Part shown: positions 36,967-50,389 of the stretch, in pieces
Layout of the letters: every line of letters begins with the position of its first letter
Numbering within the stretch: position 1 is the first letter of the stretch
Assembly: GCA_022578965.1 (NCBI GenBank)
Contig: MU400599.1
Coordinates: 114,542-178,541, forward strand
Length of the DNA: 64,000 nt
Source: Xylaria sp. FL1777
Taxonomy: Eukaryota; Ascomycota; Sordariomycetes; Xylariales; Xylariaceae
Reading direction: 5' to 3'
Position numbers and translations under genes: made by a program
The notes under the pieces: generated by a model
The model's database searches: none
The model's input: the letters and a program-made list of their open reading frames with translations, nothing else
Told to the model about the DNA's origin: nothing

Positions 36967-39900
36967 CTACTATTTGTAGTCTATCTGGCTGACGTTGGAC
37001 GATTGGCGTCAAGCCATTGCCAAGCGCCGTTCAATGCTTGTATTTCTCTCTCATCGACTATACTAGGTATACCTAATCGTGTGCTAACCACGAGTGATAA
37101 AATGGAATTTTGCTGCAGATATCTTACACGACACTTATGATTCCCACGCTAGGCACCACAACGATACTACTCGGTGTCGTTCTAATATTTGGCATTGCCG
37201 TATTGAAAGCATCAAACAGGGTATACTTCTACGCACAGATACACGGGACTTGTCTAGTGCAGGTGGTACTCAGGAATTTATAAAGGATGTTTCACCGAGC
37301 GCACATCAGTTGGCACATATTCATATTCGTAATACGGGAGTGATCAGCAGTCTACGCCATCTACTAGTGTAAATGCCGGGCTAGTCCCGGTATTACAACC
37401 CATATGCAGTCATACTAGGCACATCGAGAGAGCGCGCGCGTTGTTGAACAACTCACCGCCCGTTTCTGCAGTGAGCACTTTAAAATGCGTGAGCTTACAC
37501 AACTTATCTCTCTCTCCGCTCGACGCTAACGATTAAGGCCTTACCCCATATTGCCACTACGGTGAGCCAAGCTCTAACTACTCTATTAGCACGAGCTGTT
37601 GGTCTTGTCATGCGGGTTGCGGGTTGCTGGTTGCTAATTAGCAAGCTTTATTTAACACCAACGAGAACAGTCACCATGTCTTACCGGATCCCTTTATTGC
37701 CTGCCGGTCGGCGATGAGCCCGGAGTGGGGGGAGTTTTGGGCAAAGACTCCAATCGTTGCAGCTAATTATGAAGACCAGTCACGGAAAGAGGAAGTCCGT
37801 ACAATCGTGATTTCGGACCGCCAAGACCCCGTTCACCTCTCATAACAACGCATAACAACACCTAACAAAACAAACGTTGCATTAGCTACCGGTATCCGCC
37901 TCTAGAGAACAGTTCAACCGTATTACACTACTAGCGGACTTAGGGGCGCGGGGATGTGTCGTCGCGGCGCCGAGAGTCATGCAAGTGAACCAACAATCCA
38001 TCTGCTGTGGCGCGGCCATAGGGAAGCTACTGTACATGTACGTTACAATTTCGCCGGCCCGAAGGAGTTCTTTTTCCTGTCTAATGTGGCCGCCGACTAC
38101 GCTGCGCTGCTCTTCGGTATGTGCGCTGTTCTTCGGTATATCGGTGATTACTACAGTACGTCGGTGATTTCTCCCCGGCGAGTCGCTGTTTTCATTCAGC
38201 CGGTCATCTAGGCGCCTATCCCTTGGCCGAATTCTTATCGGCGCCGACCAACGGCTGGGAGACTAACTAACCGCCGTGTTGTCTCGGCGTTTTGGGGGGC
38301 GGGGGCACTAAAAATGAGATAGATATTTGTAATCGTAGTATAAAGTTAGTACGGACCTGGAGTCCTGCGTGTGGACTTAAGAGCGCCAAGACTAGCACTG
38401 CCAGATGATCGATCAGAAAAAGCTGCCTACATACACACTGCGCAGGTCCTGCCCTGCAGCCTTCGTATAAATGGCGCCACAGCCTTATATCGCACACGTG
38501 CTTGCTAGGCTCCGATGCCTTGATGGCTGTTAGCTGTCGAGATCTGGTCTAGACGCAGTACTTCGGCGCCCTATACCGTAAAACCTCAAGTGAAATTGCG
38601 AAGGATTTTGGGTTCCGTGCGGTTGGGACCGAGTCTCACGCATTCTTCGGTCCAATCTACTGTAACGGGCAAGGCGTCTCTTTGGTTGACGCTGGGGAAT
38701 TCAGCGGTCAAAGTCTCACTAGCAACGCTCTTAAGCAGCTGCTGCCAACAGGAAACGCCATAGCTGACATGCTTCGTTCTTCCACCCTGCATATGAGGTG
38801 CTCAGAAATAACTACACTACTGAACGTTGTGAGATTGTTGGTAGCATGGAAACAAGTGCATGCGGCCCTTATACTATTGGCATTTCTTCAACGCGCGGTT
38901 TGGACTAATAATATATTCGCTAACAAGCATTCCGCCTCGAGTTCCTAGTTGGAAGAGATGTCCTGCAGTGAGTGACATGGCGACAACCAACAGACTTCTC
39001 AGCGACTAAACTTGGTGTTGCTTTCGCCTGGCCATTGGGTACTACGCTCCTGCACGGCACCGAGTCATTCATGGTAATAGCTCACTATCACAGTCGCAGT
39101 ATTGATAGCGCCGTCAGTTTACATGAATTAATCAAGGGATGCGAGAAGCATGGCATTGGCTGTGAGCATATACGAGCTCGCTATTTGTGGAAAACTTCAA
39201 AAGTACCTTTAAGTTATTTATCATCGACTTATATACCAACCTGTTTAGCGCTCGCCTCATAGCCGCATATCCACCAAATTACTACCTAATTAGCGACGAC
39301 AAAGATGTTGCAGGCGCATCACGAACCTTACCGCCTCGTGTATGTAGACTGACAGAAATCGCGGAGTAGTATACCCCGCGAGTATATATTGATTAATAAT
39401 TGATGAATCCATCCGTACACGCATGTCGGACCTGTCATCCTGCCGCACGGCCGATCAGCACTACTTTTATTACATGTCGTTGTGACGAGTCATTCGAACT
39501 CAAACAAGCTCTTTAACTTAGTCCAGCTAGCGCTTTGTTGGGGTGGCACAGCCCGCGATCGGCATTAGGCGTATTGTTCTAGAAACCTGCCACATGTCTT
39601 AATTAACAGCAGCCAAAAGTGCCGTATGCGTAATTAGTAGGTCATGCCTCCACACATCTATCACTTTGTTCTAAGCAGGGTTGAGTGCATTAGTGGTAAC
39701 CTGCGAGCGTTTCATCGAACTAACAATATTAAGACTTAAGTACTGCATCAAACGTTATTATATGCATACACCATACACCACGTACATGTATGCGGATGCG
39801 TGAGGGCGACCCTTGCGAGCCGTTAGGTCCTCAGTTCAGGGCAATTTATGCAAGCTCGCCGTCTCAACTAAGCAGCGAAACCTGACGACTGTCATTGGAT

Positions 39901-42900
39901 GACCAGGTGCTTATCTATTAGTAACGGCACAGCACCAGGAGTAGCATGATCCGGGCGTACCTAACATTGGTATACATATACACGCAGTCTACGAGTCGAC
40001 GACCAAGGCTTATAAGTTTATGGATTTACCTATCATGAATAGGTAGGTAGTATAGTATACACGGCAGGGATGTGTCTCGTGGACGTGGCCAAAGACACAA
40101 CACCTGTCACTTGTCAAGTAAGTACTCTACATGTACCCGCGTAGACACTCCCTAGACAGGTGAAATTGGTACCCCGGCTTCTTGCAAGGCACGCTGCCCC
40201 ATTGTGTATATTTCGCCACGTGCGGGTAGGGATAGGGCTTGCCGGTGAACGAACGGAGGCAATTAGCCCTTGACTTACATATAACTGCCCCAAACCATCC
40301 GATATCGCTGCTATTGGCTTCTATCATCCTTCAAGAAAGAGATAGCCGAAGCAGGGTATGGACTCTGAATCCTCGGTGCCGACACGTCTACTAGGTACCT
40401 ACTTACCCCGGAACCGAAGAAAAAAAAGACCATCAGACCAACTAGTTACTGACAAGTTGCTTCCGATGTTGGGCCAAGAAGGAACTTCTCCCCTGGCAGG
40501 GATACTGAGACCACGTTCTGTTGGTCGAATCGAATTTCAAGCAATTCTACTAGATAGATTACTTAATCTAACGTATCACGGCTTAGGATATCAAGTCTTC
40601 TTTAGGCTTCGATCTTAATGCAACTTTAACGGCTGGTGCCTGACAACTCCCGACTGGACGCCTCGTCATCCATCTATGGTTGTTAGACATTAACGATATG
40701 ACCGCTCGTGCGGTTCGGTCAGTTACCTACTAGTAAGTTATACTTGTGTTTACTCTTAGCTAGGCAGATAGACTTATATGTAGACTTGGTCCTTTAACTC
40801 AAAGGAGACTGTACTGCGCAGAGCATATTTAGCGTATGCTTTACCTTTCGGCTCGCATAACCGCCTATCATGTGATGTTTTATTGGAGCCGTTGCACATT
40901 GCCAAGCCGATCTGTCCATCCATTTCTACACTAGGACGCTATGTTAGACTAGTATACTTATATATGTAACCTGCTTATTAGCTATGTAGGACATGTCGAA
41001 GGATAGGTGCCGCAATCGCGCATCCAAAAGTATTCAGTTGACGTCAGTCTTTATTTCTTGTCCAGGTAAATGAACCCGTATTAACGTTACAACGCCAAGT
41101 GAAAACTAGACAATATTGAGTATCGTGTCTATCTGTGCCAGATCTTGCATGATGATCTTCATTATGATTGCAAGACAAAAAAAGTCTGTGCAGCAAGGCC
41201 ATAGTTTCGCTTAAAGACCCAACACATCTCCTGACCTGTGTGGTGAGTGAAGCAATCCTTCGCATCGCCGGGGGGAATAACAAATCAGGAAACTGTCATA
41301 AAATTTATTTTCAACTCTCGATACACGATATTGGGTTAAGTTGGGGACTCACCGCTATACAAGCCTCAGAGCCTACCTTACTTTAGGAGCCAACATCATT
41401 GATGTCCAAGTACATAGGATTCATCATGTCAATTATACATTGTCACCACGCTAGGCTAGGCTCTAAACTTCTAGAATGATTCGTCACTTAACATGGAAAG
41501 TAACATTGTACATTTCTCCAATACGATCGATACATGTTTCTTTGTACTGCACTAGAAAGAGGAGAGTCCGGTACTGTTCGAGGGCCTGACCTGACTAGCT
41601 TGTGGTTCTTACTACCTAAGGTTAAGCTTATTACCCAACCTAGCTATTCGTGTTCCACTTACACGTGCGATGCGAGTCTCACCCCATGGCGTTCATCTCG
41701 GGACCAGGGGTCAAAAGTGCTCTTTTGCTTTCCCCTTCATTGTAACAATCCTTCTAGAAGATCTCTGAAGATCTTTTCTTCGCTATACTAGTATAGTACA
41801 CCATAAAGGACTGACTCGGCATTAGCTAGGGGAATTAGTATGGTGCCTACTGCTATGGTGTATTTTACATTCTTTCTCTCCACTACGCGGAATCCTTCCC
41901 GACCGTTAGCAGCACAATGAAGTTTTCATAGTAAAAATTGTTATGTGTGTACTGCATAAGCAGCTTAACAATTAGCATCCGTTTATTCATAATCTTCGGA
42001 GATAGTTCCGTCCGTTAAGATCCCGCCCTCCTAACCGAAACCGAGCCCGATGCGTTATCTACGCCCTACTAACTAACCTAAGATTAAATAGCAAACCCAA
42101 AGTGGAAAAGGAGCACTTCGCGGTAGGTAAATCACATGCGCCAAAGGGGCACAGCACGCTCTGAAATGTTGCTGAAAGTACCGCTAAAATGTTTAACTTA
42201 AGCGAGGAGAAATCACCAAGATTAAATCATACGCAGCAAACGCTGCCCGAGACAAATGACTTTACAGGATCAATCATTCAGGATCATATCAGCGAAATGG
42301 ACTACCGGTACTACGTATAATATCCTACTTAGTAAATATGCAGCCCGGCACACCTGCATATTAGTAACCACTAGCGACGAAACTAGGGGAAAGTATCCAA
42401 GTATAAACTATGAGGCGGCCCGCAGGATCTACCTCTAGCATGGCACACAATCTAGGTAAGGGGCCCTATAAGCCCAATAACGCCCTCCTGCACTCAGTCA
42501 TCAGCAATTCCTCCAATGCTGAGATAAGCGCTCCTTGTACCAGGCCGTGAGTGCATGAAAAGAAAGAGAGAGCCGACGACGGGCTGGCTTGCAGTGGGGG
42601 ACCACGGGGGGTTACATTGCATGGTCTTCATCAGCACCGGAGCAAACGCCTAGACGTACCGGAATCCCGGAATTGGTGCTTGCCACATGCTGGGAATGTA
42701 CTATGTAGGTCATAGGAAGGACTCTGCGAATACTCAGTGCCGACGGCATAGGAAGGATTGCAGAGGCTGCCCCCTTGCGAGGAGTGTACCATATCTACCA
42801 GCATTCTACGACGGAGCATCTTGCAGTTGTCGGGACGCTCCCCCTGCGGGCGGAGGCGGGAACTGCTGCATGGTAATCTCTATAACGATGGCGAGTGATA

Positions 42901-45900
42901 GGAGCAGTCCAGTGCCCGCTGTTCTGTTTCATTGTCTTTGCAATACTTTTTACGCGAGAGATACTCGGCGATGCAACTGTTATAAGTACCATCCCCTACG
43001 TCGTATGCCGCGTCGTATCCCTCTCTTCATCCTCGGAGTGGAATGTCTGCTGACCACCGAACGGTCTCAGTAAAACTTTCGAGGGCCCTACGTAGTTGGC
43101 CAATCTCTTATTCTTCCGCGTAGGACGTTCCCTCCAATGTTGCGCTGGAACGTCACGCCACATTCATGCAAATGGGAGACATTCAAACATAGGAATACTA
43201 GTGTTGATACCTACTCTACGCCACCATATCATCAAGACCAATACGTCCAAAGAGGGAAACATGATGCGACGCGGCACGGTACCCTATAAGCTGGAAACAC
43301 GACAACGTAGTTGACGAGGCCGTATATGTATGATATGATATGTGACCTGAGACAGTCACGAGGCTAAGGGGAGTGCGCTTGATTATAGAAGCCGACTGCC
43401 GTGCTAAGCTATTATATAGCCGGATACATTGTGGTGTGTTCGAGAATAAGTCCTCTAAGCACGTGTACCAAGATCGGGCACTAACGTCTTAACACTGAGG
43501 GGAATCACTCAATCGTAGCCCTGAAAACGTGCAATAGCTGAGTCAAATGGGGCTCGTACACTAACCTGCGTGTGATGAAAGGCATCGTGGCCGCAGATGG
43601 ATATCAAGCCAAGATCCCGAAGGAATAGCGTTATCACTGATAGATCCTCAAGCGATGACGCATGCGTGGAAATCGCGCGCCCCCCGCAGGTCTGGATGCT
43701 GTCTCGTGGTCGAGGGAAGCCGGGACGACCCCTCGCCTTATTATTGTCGTCGCCGCCGCCTCACAGGAGGGCTGGAGTAACAGGTGAAAGATGAGGAGCC
43801 TAGAACTCCGTTATATTATTACTACTTATCCAGCACTGTCAGCTTTGGAATCAGTGTTCATTGTTTCTCCGCGAGAATCTGTAACAAGTTCTGGGGCATC
43901 TCCGAGGGAAACGGCATATACAGCTAAGAAACCATTGTATGTTAAGCTGGGCGCTTCCAGTGGTTCGGTCCTTGGCTGTGTATGCGTATTGAGGCCAAGT
44001 CTAGGCCAAGAGGTAGTGTGTCGTGTAACCATTGCCCAGTTTACTTAGTGAACGTACTGCATAGTGGTCACCTTACACCTAACTGAATCCCGCCAAGGCA
44101 GCCCTTGTTGCTTGTCAGATGTGGTGCTGCAAGCACGGAGCTCTACACAAATGGCGTATTCCGTCTCACAGGTAGGTACATTTCCGTCAATTCGCAAGTT
44201 GATTAAAAAGGCTATTGTGTCCTAGTATAGATGCTATAGGATATGGGGTACGTAGGATGTCCAATTACAGTTTCACGGTTACTCGGTAAGATTTTCGTGA
44301 AACCTGCTGCCCTACCTGGACTCAGGCCAACTGCGGAGACAGCTGCATGGGCACGGCGCATACCTAACGGTCAGTTGGTGGTACACCAATTGGGGGACAT
44401 GGTGAATGACCGATGACCGATGGTGAGGATTGAAACCGCAGATATGCACACCCCGAGCAGTCCACGGCCGAAAAGTGTCGGGGCCGGGGAGGAGGGTAGC
44501 AGTATCAAGCCAGGTGGGTGGGAGGGAACTTCGATGAGTCTGGCGGATTGTGTGGTACGCAGTTTATTGTTACATACATACATTGTACTGTAGGACTTGG
44601 GGCTGGAAAGGCGCTCTGCGCCGATACCTGTTGGCATGTCCATAGCCAAGTCCTTGGGGTGATCCACGAGACTACGACGCTACGCTACAAGTTGCTTGGA
44701 GCCTGGAGGGAAAGTCTTGGGGAAAGCCCGGGATCAACAGTAGGGAATAGGTTCCAATTCCAAGGAGCGCACAAAAGTGTGTGTGAGAAATACCGTCATA
44801 GTTCTGTAAGTCAACGTATGCTATTATCTACATCTTGCGCAGTCAAATCCCCTCTGATTCCTCTCCTTTATGTATCGAGTGCAAGTGCCGATAGCTGGAG
44901 AGTGTAGAATGCGCTCACGGCCCCCAAATCGGGTAATTATGAGCTAGGTAGCTGTAAGAGTCGAATCTTCGCTGGCACTCGGTTGCTTATGCAGATGCAG
45001 AACACATGCAAGGGAACGCTTCTGTTGGATGCCTCGCAGCCCTGCCACAGCCCATGAGCGGCACACCAGGCTGCGAAACCCAGCTGACCTCGTGCCCGGG
45101 AAATCGGAGCGGCAGCTCACACGAGAGGGAGGGGATTCGGAGAGCGGTATGTGCGCATATGACTGGACTTTCTACTCTGAATGCCCGCCCTCGGGTCCGA
45201 ACCTTGAGACCCAGTCAATCATGCACATGCGTTACAAATGGCCATAATCCTTGGCGGGGCATCTTCGAGGAGATCTTGCCTTGAGAGTCGAGCCTTGAGC
45301 GGGTCGTAAAACCAAAACGGAATTTCATCAGCCAAGGAGAGCCTTGCTCCGTCGTCGCGGACTGACCGTTTTGCGCAAATGACACGTAGAGTACGGCATT
45401 AACCATAAACAAGTGTGTTCTATATGTGTGTCTGCAGTAATCTAATACTCATCATGGATATGGCTCGTCAATCTTGGGTGGCACGATACAATAGAGATGT
45501 ACCGGTACAACTACTCAAGTCTAACGGCATTGGCGATCCCATGGATTCTCCAGCCGAACTATAACGACCGCGGCCACAATGCATTATTCGCATGGAAGGA
45601 CAGTTAAGGGAGTGCCCAGAAAGCGACGCTACATACATCGGACGTCGGCCGAGGATAAATCGTGATGACGCATGGTGCGGTTGGAAGTACTATATGTAGG
45701 CAGAGCGGAATAATACCCCGTCGTGGATATTTTAGGAAAATCGTGGCACTTTGGGGGATTCCACCCCCCAAGTCCCGATTCCCGAACACCATGCAACACC
45801 GAACAAGCTTATAAGCTTAATTCGAGGGACATGCGGGCGTCAGCAAATCAGGTTCCGGGGACAGGGACGCCACACGACGCCCACATGCGAGGCTTGCAGG

Positions 45901-46689
45901 ACGAAAATGCTCAGTACACCTCCACCGACCAACTTGCCCTTTATTGGAGAATGTTGTTGTTGGTTGCTCGCTGCTGCAACTGTAGGTTCGTATCGTCGCA
46001 ACGAACGTGCTATTTCCATTCGGATGAATGTCGCCTCCCTTCGTGGCCTGCTGTTGGGGGATCGGGAAAAGACCACTGCGTTACTTCGTCCACACCGTCC
46101 ACACCCCCAGACAACCTCTTCCGATGGCACGCACGAAAATGGATACCGATACGCAATGATTTTATGGAGATGCTCGCATCATCAGTTTCCGGCTCGTTGA
46201 AATAAGGTCGGAGCCAACGCAATAGTGTCATATGCCCCCCACTCCCCCATCAAGAGAGGCAATAAGATAGACTATACGCAGTACGTCTACGTTTCAACCT
46301 CCCCGGGTTCTGCCCGGGGTGGCCAGGTGTCATAACGGTTAGGCGAGACAAATCCCCCACCGCCTTAAATGCGAACGAACGTTGCGTCCAGATCTGCCGA
46401 GAAAATGGCCGTCTCTCGCTGACGCGGATCAGTAATACTGCATTCCTGTCTCGTCAACCCAACACCAGCCACGAGTCGGATTTCAGTGCTCGATGTGGTC
46501 TGTGATACCGGGATTGACGAGTGCTCTGCATCATCAGTGGCAGCGAAACAAGCAAAACTTGGACTAGTCGTCTCGAATAGCTCAAAACGGCCAAGAGACC
46601 CGCCATGCCCATGTCGGGGTTCACGTGAAGACAAGAGCTTATGGGGAAAAAAAAACTGACCAATATGGTTCGACAGATAGTCGTGCCAT
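36967..46689. other. 9.7 kb gene desert
   Basis: It contains no frame with recognisable protein features. Overlapping open frames on both strands at 45.72-46.23 kb (up to about 160 codons) show no family motif and cannot all be real. TACCGGTA words occur at 37887, 42303 and 45500, and TACGCAGTA at 46275. A T-rich/CA-rich mix without tandem arrays fills the rest. Confidence 0.4.
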
Positions 46690-46938
46690 TTATTTCAACG
46701 ACCGCGTGACTGGCAGATTAGCTTCCTTGGCTTTCACGACAGCTAGCGGCGCCTTAGCAGTCGGAAGAGGGTCTATATCGCCAAAATGCGACCGCAGCCA
46801 TTTGTTTGTTTTTGGGTTGCTCCGATCCGGTCGAAGCGTGTCGCCGTTTGCGATCTTCGCCTGCAGCTTGATCTTCTCCAATTCTATGGTATGCGAATGA
46901 ACGGCACGCTTGTCAAAGCCTATGAAGTGGAGTATAGC
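46690..46938 (-). pseudogene. Orphan terminal exon or gene fragment
   Basis: A good acceptor (GTGTATAG at 46939-46940) opens an 82-codon frame. It begins AILHFIGFDKRAVHSH and continues ELEKIKLQAKIANGD, NPKTNKWLRSHFGDIDPLP and KEANLPVTRSLK before TAA. The composition (Lys/Asp/Leu, few rare aromatic runs) looks like a real protein. The upstream frame at 47318-47028 does not join it in phase at its GTAACA site. I do not recognise the family. It may be the last exon of an unannotated minus-strand gene or a fragment of a decayed one. Confidence 0.3.
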
Positions 46939-47764
46939 CTATACACTAAGTAGGGCCGATCGAAGATATGACGGATACACAGCTACGCTACACTATAGGA
47001 GCAAGAACTATACGGATTGTGCAGTTGTTACCCAAGACGGTGACAATGATCGCTTAAGCACCACTCGACTAGACTAATCTGGGCGTTTGCTTGTTTAAGT
47101 GAGATCCCCCTCTTTAGGCGACGTTGGTACCTGTCAGCGATACTTGGGTGCTTCGCTCCAGAGTGAATCTGACGAGGCAACAAGCATTGGGTAATCTGAT
47201 TGAAGTTGGATCCCGCCGGTCGCAGCCCGACCACAAGCCACTGGGAGGAGGGGCCGGCGGAAATAGTCGACGACACTCGTAACCAGGACAAGTGGTAGGT
47301 ACAGATAGGATAATGCACAGCTGGGTAAGTAGGTACCTACATATTAGGCAATGGAGACACAGTGCTACTGTAAATAGAGCTTTGCGGAAGAATAAGGTTA
47401 CTTGCCTTGCCTATGCATTGCATGCCCCATTGCTGTTGTAAATGAGATCTAGTCAGTCGCAAAGCAGAAATAATGCCCTACAATGCGTTGGTATCCGCTG
47501 CATACCAATAATGTTACGTCAATATATTTGCGGAGTATTCGCAATAATAAGCTGCACCGCGTATCCGCCATCTTTCGCCCCGACGTGCCGCTATATGCAG
47601 GTATGTGATGATAGATCACTGATGGCTGGGCTAGGAACGTGAGAGTCGTTTAGTTACTGAGTTACCAGTAATCTAGGCTTGTGGGTTAGTGATTGAAACT
47701 TGGTGATGTAGTGTCATATATGAGATGTTGATATACAAAGTCCGCAAATCACACGTAGTCTTTG
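46939..47764. other. Intergenic, nothing assigned
   Basis: It contains a TAGGTACCTA cluster at 47324-47340. An open minus-strand frame at 47318-47028 has no recognisable features. Confidence 0.4.
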
Positions 47765-48307
47765 ATGTATTGCTTCGTTCTAGATGCAAGTGAATTGGCG
47801 AGCGCTACATCGGGATATGCGTTGGGCGTAAGTCGGTTTCGCCTAAGTCACCAATACACAGCGCAAACAACCCCGTACGGCCAGCTGCAAAGAGCCGGAC
47901 GGTGCGGTTGTACCAGCGCATGTGCCCTCTTGTTCGGCTACATACCTTACCTTGCACTGATAATGTATGTCATGATCAGCCGCTTGATGCTCGCAATCAT
48001 CAAAGAACGGAGAAAAGAGGAGGATTACGCCTCCTGGATAGCAAGCGACACACTCCTGTCGGCCCTATATTGTTCTGTGTTCAATCACTTGCGTATGACC
48101 TTGACACCTTGTTTGCAATTCTTTGATCTTCCAATTGTAGCCGCCGAGATGTGGCCGTGGCTGGAGATTGTAGGTACGCAACGAATGAGTACAGAAAGAA
48201 TCTGGACCGCCATGTTTCGGCTGCTAACCCGAATGTGTCACTCCAACGGTGCTTTTCATGAGAAGAGGTGGAAACAAATGCGCGAGAGAAAGGTTTCAAG
48301 GCAGTAG
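47765..48307 (+). CDS. Open frame of 180 codons, doubtful
   Basis: ATG at 47765, TAG end. It encodes a moderately hydrophobic central span (LFGYIPYLALIMYVMISRLM) followed by a basic stretch IIKERRKEED. If real it would be a small single-span membrane protein. It has no recognised domain, no evident intron and lies in a gene desert. Chance is a real alternative at this base composition. It is kept because it is the longest unexplained ATG frame outside known genes. Confidence 0.2.
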   Translation: MYCFVLDASELASATSGYALGVSRFRLSHQYTAQTTPYGQLQRAGRCGCTSACALLFGYIPYLALIMYVMISRLMLAIIKERRKEEDYASWIASDTLLSALYCSVFNHLRMTLTPCLQFFDLPIVAAEMWPWLEIVGTQRMSTERIWTAMFRLLTRMCHSNGAFHEKRWKQMRERKVSRQ

Positions 48308-48672
48308 TGACATAACTACGCAAGCCGACGAGTTATATTACATATAGACCAGAGACAGTTCATAGGAACCGACTTCAGCCAATTTCAAGTCTAATAAACC
48401 GAGAAACTAGTGTGACATATCAACTTCGCGAAGAGGGGTAGAGTAGGGGATCAATGTAATTGAAGGAAGACACATAGACCAAGTTTGTTGGGTCTGTCGA
48501 GATGGGTTCGACAACTATGTCGTATCCTACGTGAAAAGATACCTAATCATCCCAGTCTGGGATCATGTAAGGCAAGACTATACTGCTTTGTATGAGCGTC
48601 ACACAAGCGTCTGAACGAGTCCCAGAGAGGTAAGGCTTAACGAGCGGTAGTTTTCAACACAAGGTTGGCCAT
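48308..48672. other. 3' flank of the AsnRS gene
   Basis: A short AT-leaning stretch that should hold the AsnRS 3' UTR and terminator. Nothing else was seen. Confidence 0.45.
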
Positions 48673-50374
48673 TCAGCAATCACATCGACCATACCAACGA
48701 GGGAAGGCAGTTGTGTCATGTATTGTCTGAACACCCGTTAGGTAGCACAGCAAACGGTCAAAGCCTAGGCCGAATCCGCCATGTGGTGGACAACCCCATC
48801 GTCGAAGATCAAGATACCAATCAAGGTTATTGTCAGGCCCTTGTGAAGATCCGGAATGATTTTCAGAAGATGCAGTACTGAGCCCGCGGGCCTGCATAGA
48901 TTCGACCAAATTTTCTAGTCGATGCTCACGCATTGAGCCTCCGGCGATTTCACAGAATCCCGGTACAAGAAGATCGAAGCATTCGACTGTGTTTCCAAGT
49001 GATGATCTGCCACCATCTGTTTCTCCTGCTTTCATGTAGAATGGTTTAAGGTGACGAGGATAATCTGTGACGAAGACTGGGGTGTTATGGCCTTCGCCTA
49101 CTTTGTCGGCGATAAACTTCTCATGCTCCGTGTGAAGGTCTTTTCCCCACGACGGCTTATGGGCAAACGGCACATCTGCAGCTTCAAGTAATTCAATGGC
49201 CTGCGCGTAGGTTATGCGTGGCCACGTGCGATAGGCAAGGCCACGCCAGCGTTCAGAGACTTGCTCGGTGGTGGCTAGATCTGGAGAGCGGTCACCAACT
49301 GGGTTTAGAAGCTCATGGACTACCTTGGAATCTCTTAGTTTGGAGGTGATATGCTTTAGCATGTCTTCAAGTAGATCCATGACGGTGCTTAGCCTGTCTG
49401 TAAAACTAAGTTCAGCCTCTAGCATATAAAATTCGCTTAAATGCCGTGGCGTATCGCTCTGCTCTGCTCGGAAGGTTGGCGAGAGAGTCCATACATTGCC
49501 AAGTGCCTGAGCCAAAGCCTCCAAATGCAGCTGAGACGACACGGTCGTATAAACCTGTCGTCGAAAGAAGGGCTTGACCGGGTTGGCGGCTGAGGCAGCT
49601 CGCTCATTCTCAGTGCCAATATGGAAGACCTCACCAGCACCCTCGCAGTCTGAAGAAGTCAATATTGGGGTGTGGGTCTGGACGAACTGATGACTGTTGA
49701 AGAAGCTCGTTAAGGATGCAATTACTTCCGAGCGAAAGCGTAAGACAGTAGAATTGAAGGGAACTCGTGGGCGGAGATGAGGTAAAGTTCTCAGAAACTC
49801 GGGTGTCTGATATTTCTTTTGTATTGGAAATGTCTGGGAAGATAAGTCAGCATCACGCCATCGGGGTTCAGTTGCGTTATGATATTCCAAGCACACCTTC
49901 GCGTCAGATGGGCCCAGGACAGCGGTTTGTGACACGAGCAGCTCATGACTCTGACCACGGCCCTTCGATGGAACCCAAGCGCCGTCCAGCCGAACTGCGG
50001 CACCTATGGTCAAGCTGTGGGATGCTGTGTCAGCGATGAAGGCTTGTGCGACTACCGTGAGGACTGACAGCCTACCCTTCAGCCTGATCAGCAGGCACCA
50101 CCGCTTGTAGCGCCTCGAGAGACGAGCCATCTCCGAGAGTCACAAAATGGTAGTGTTTCTGAGCGCGTACGGATCGCACATAGCCGTAGATCTTCACATC
50201 TTCGATAGGCACAGCTGGCGTAAAATCAAGGAAGGAGGAAACGGTCCGGGGGACTGTCGATTCTGTCGATATTGAAGCCCGTGAAAAGGCCGAAGGGCCG
50301 ATAAAGCGGCTTGGAGACGTCCTGGTCCTCGATATCGCTATCCCTCCTCGCACACGCGGGAAGAGTGTAGACAT
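48673..50374 (-). CDS. slm5: Asparaginyl-tRNA synthetase, mitochondrial, 546 aa
   Basis: Exon 1 is 50374-50076 and exon 2 is 50014-48673. The 61-nt intron (donor GTAGGC, acceptor CCCACAG) joins QAEG to LTIGAAVRLDGAW in frame. The frame continues upstream to a TTG at 50389, but the first ATG is 50374 (MSTLFPRVRGGIA). The first 35 residues are rich in Arg and Ser with no acids, a typical mitochondrial targeting peptide. Residues about 45-135 form the OB-fold anticodon-binding domain. The class II catalytic core follows, with motif 2 FRAE (281-284) and RHLSEF (290-295), and motif 3 GFGLGFDRLL (513-522). TSSDCEGAGEVF marks the AsnRS/AspRS group, and the C-terminal FPRWYGRCDC is AsnRS-like. It charges mitochondrial tRNA-Asn with Asn for organelle translation. 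All catalytic motifs are intact and the length is as expected. Confidence 0.93.
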
Positions 50375-50389
50375 CTCAACCCGACTCAA

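Noticed and set aside
45723..46231. Four overlapping open frames up to 160 codons
   Set aside because: They occupy mutually exclusive frames on both strands and none shows a domain; probably composition.
46310..46365. tRNA-like D-arm text (AACGGTTAGGC) near 46340
   Set aside because: No matching acceptor stem, anticodon arm or T-arm could be folded around it.
50374..50389. Upstream extension of AsnRS to a TTG
   Set aside because: The first ATG at 50374 gives a proper mitochondrial presequence; no reason to use TTG.
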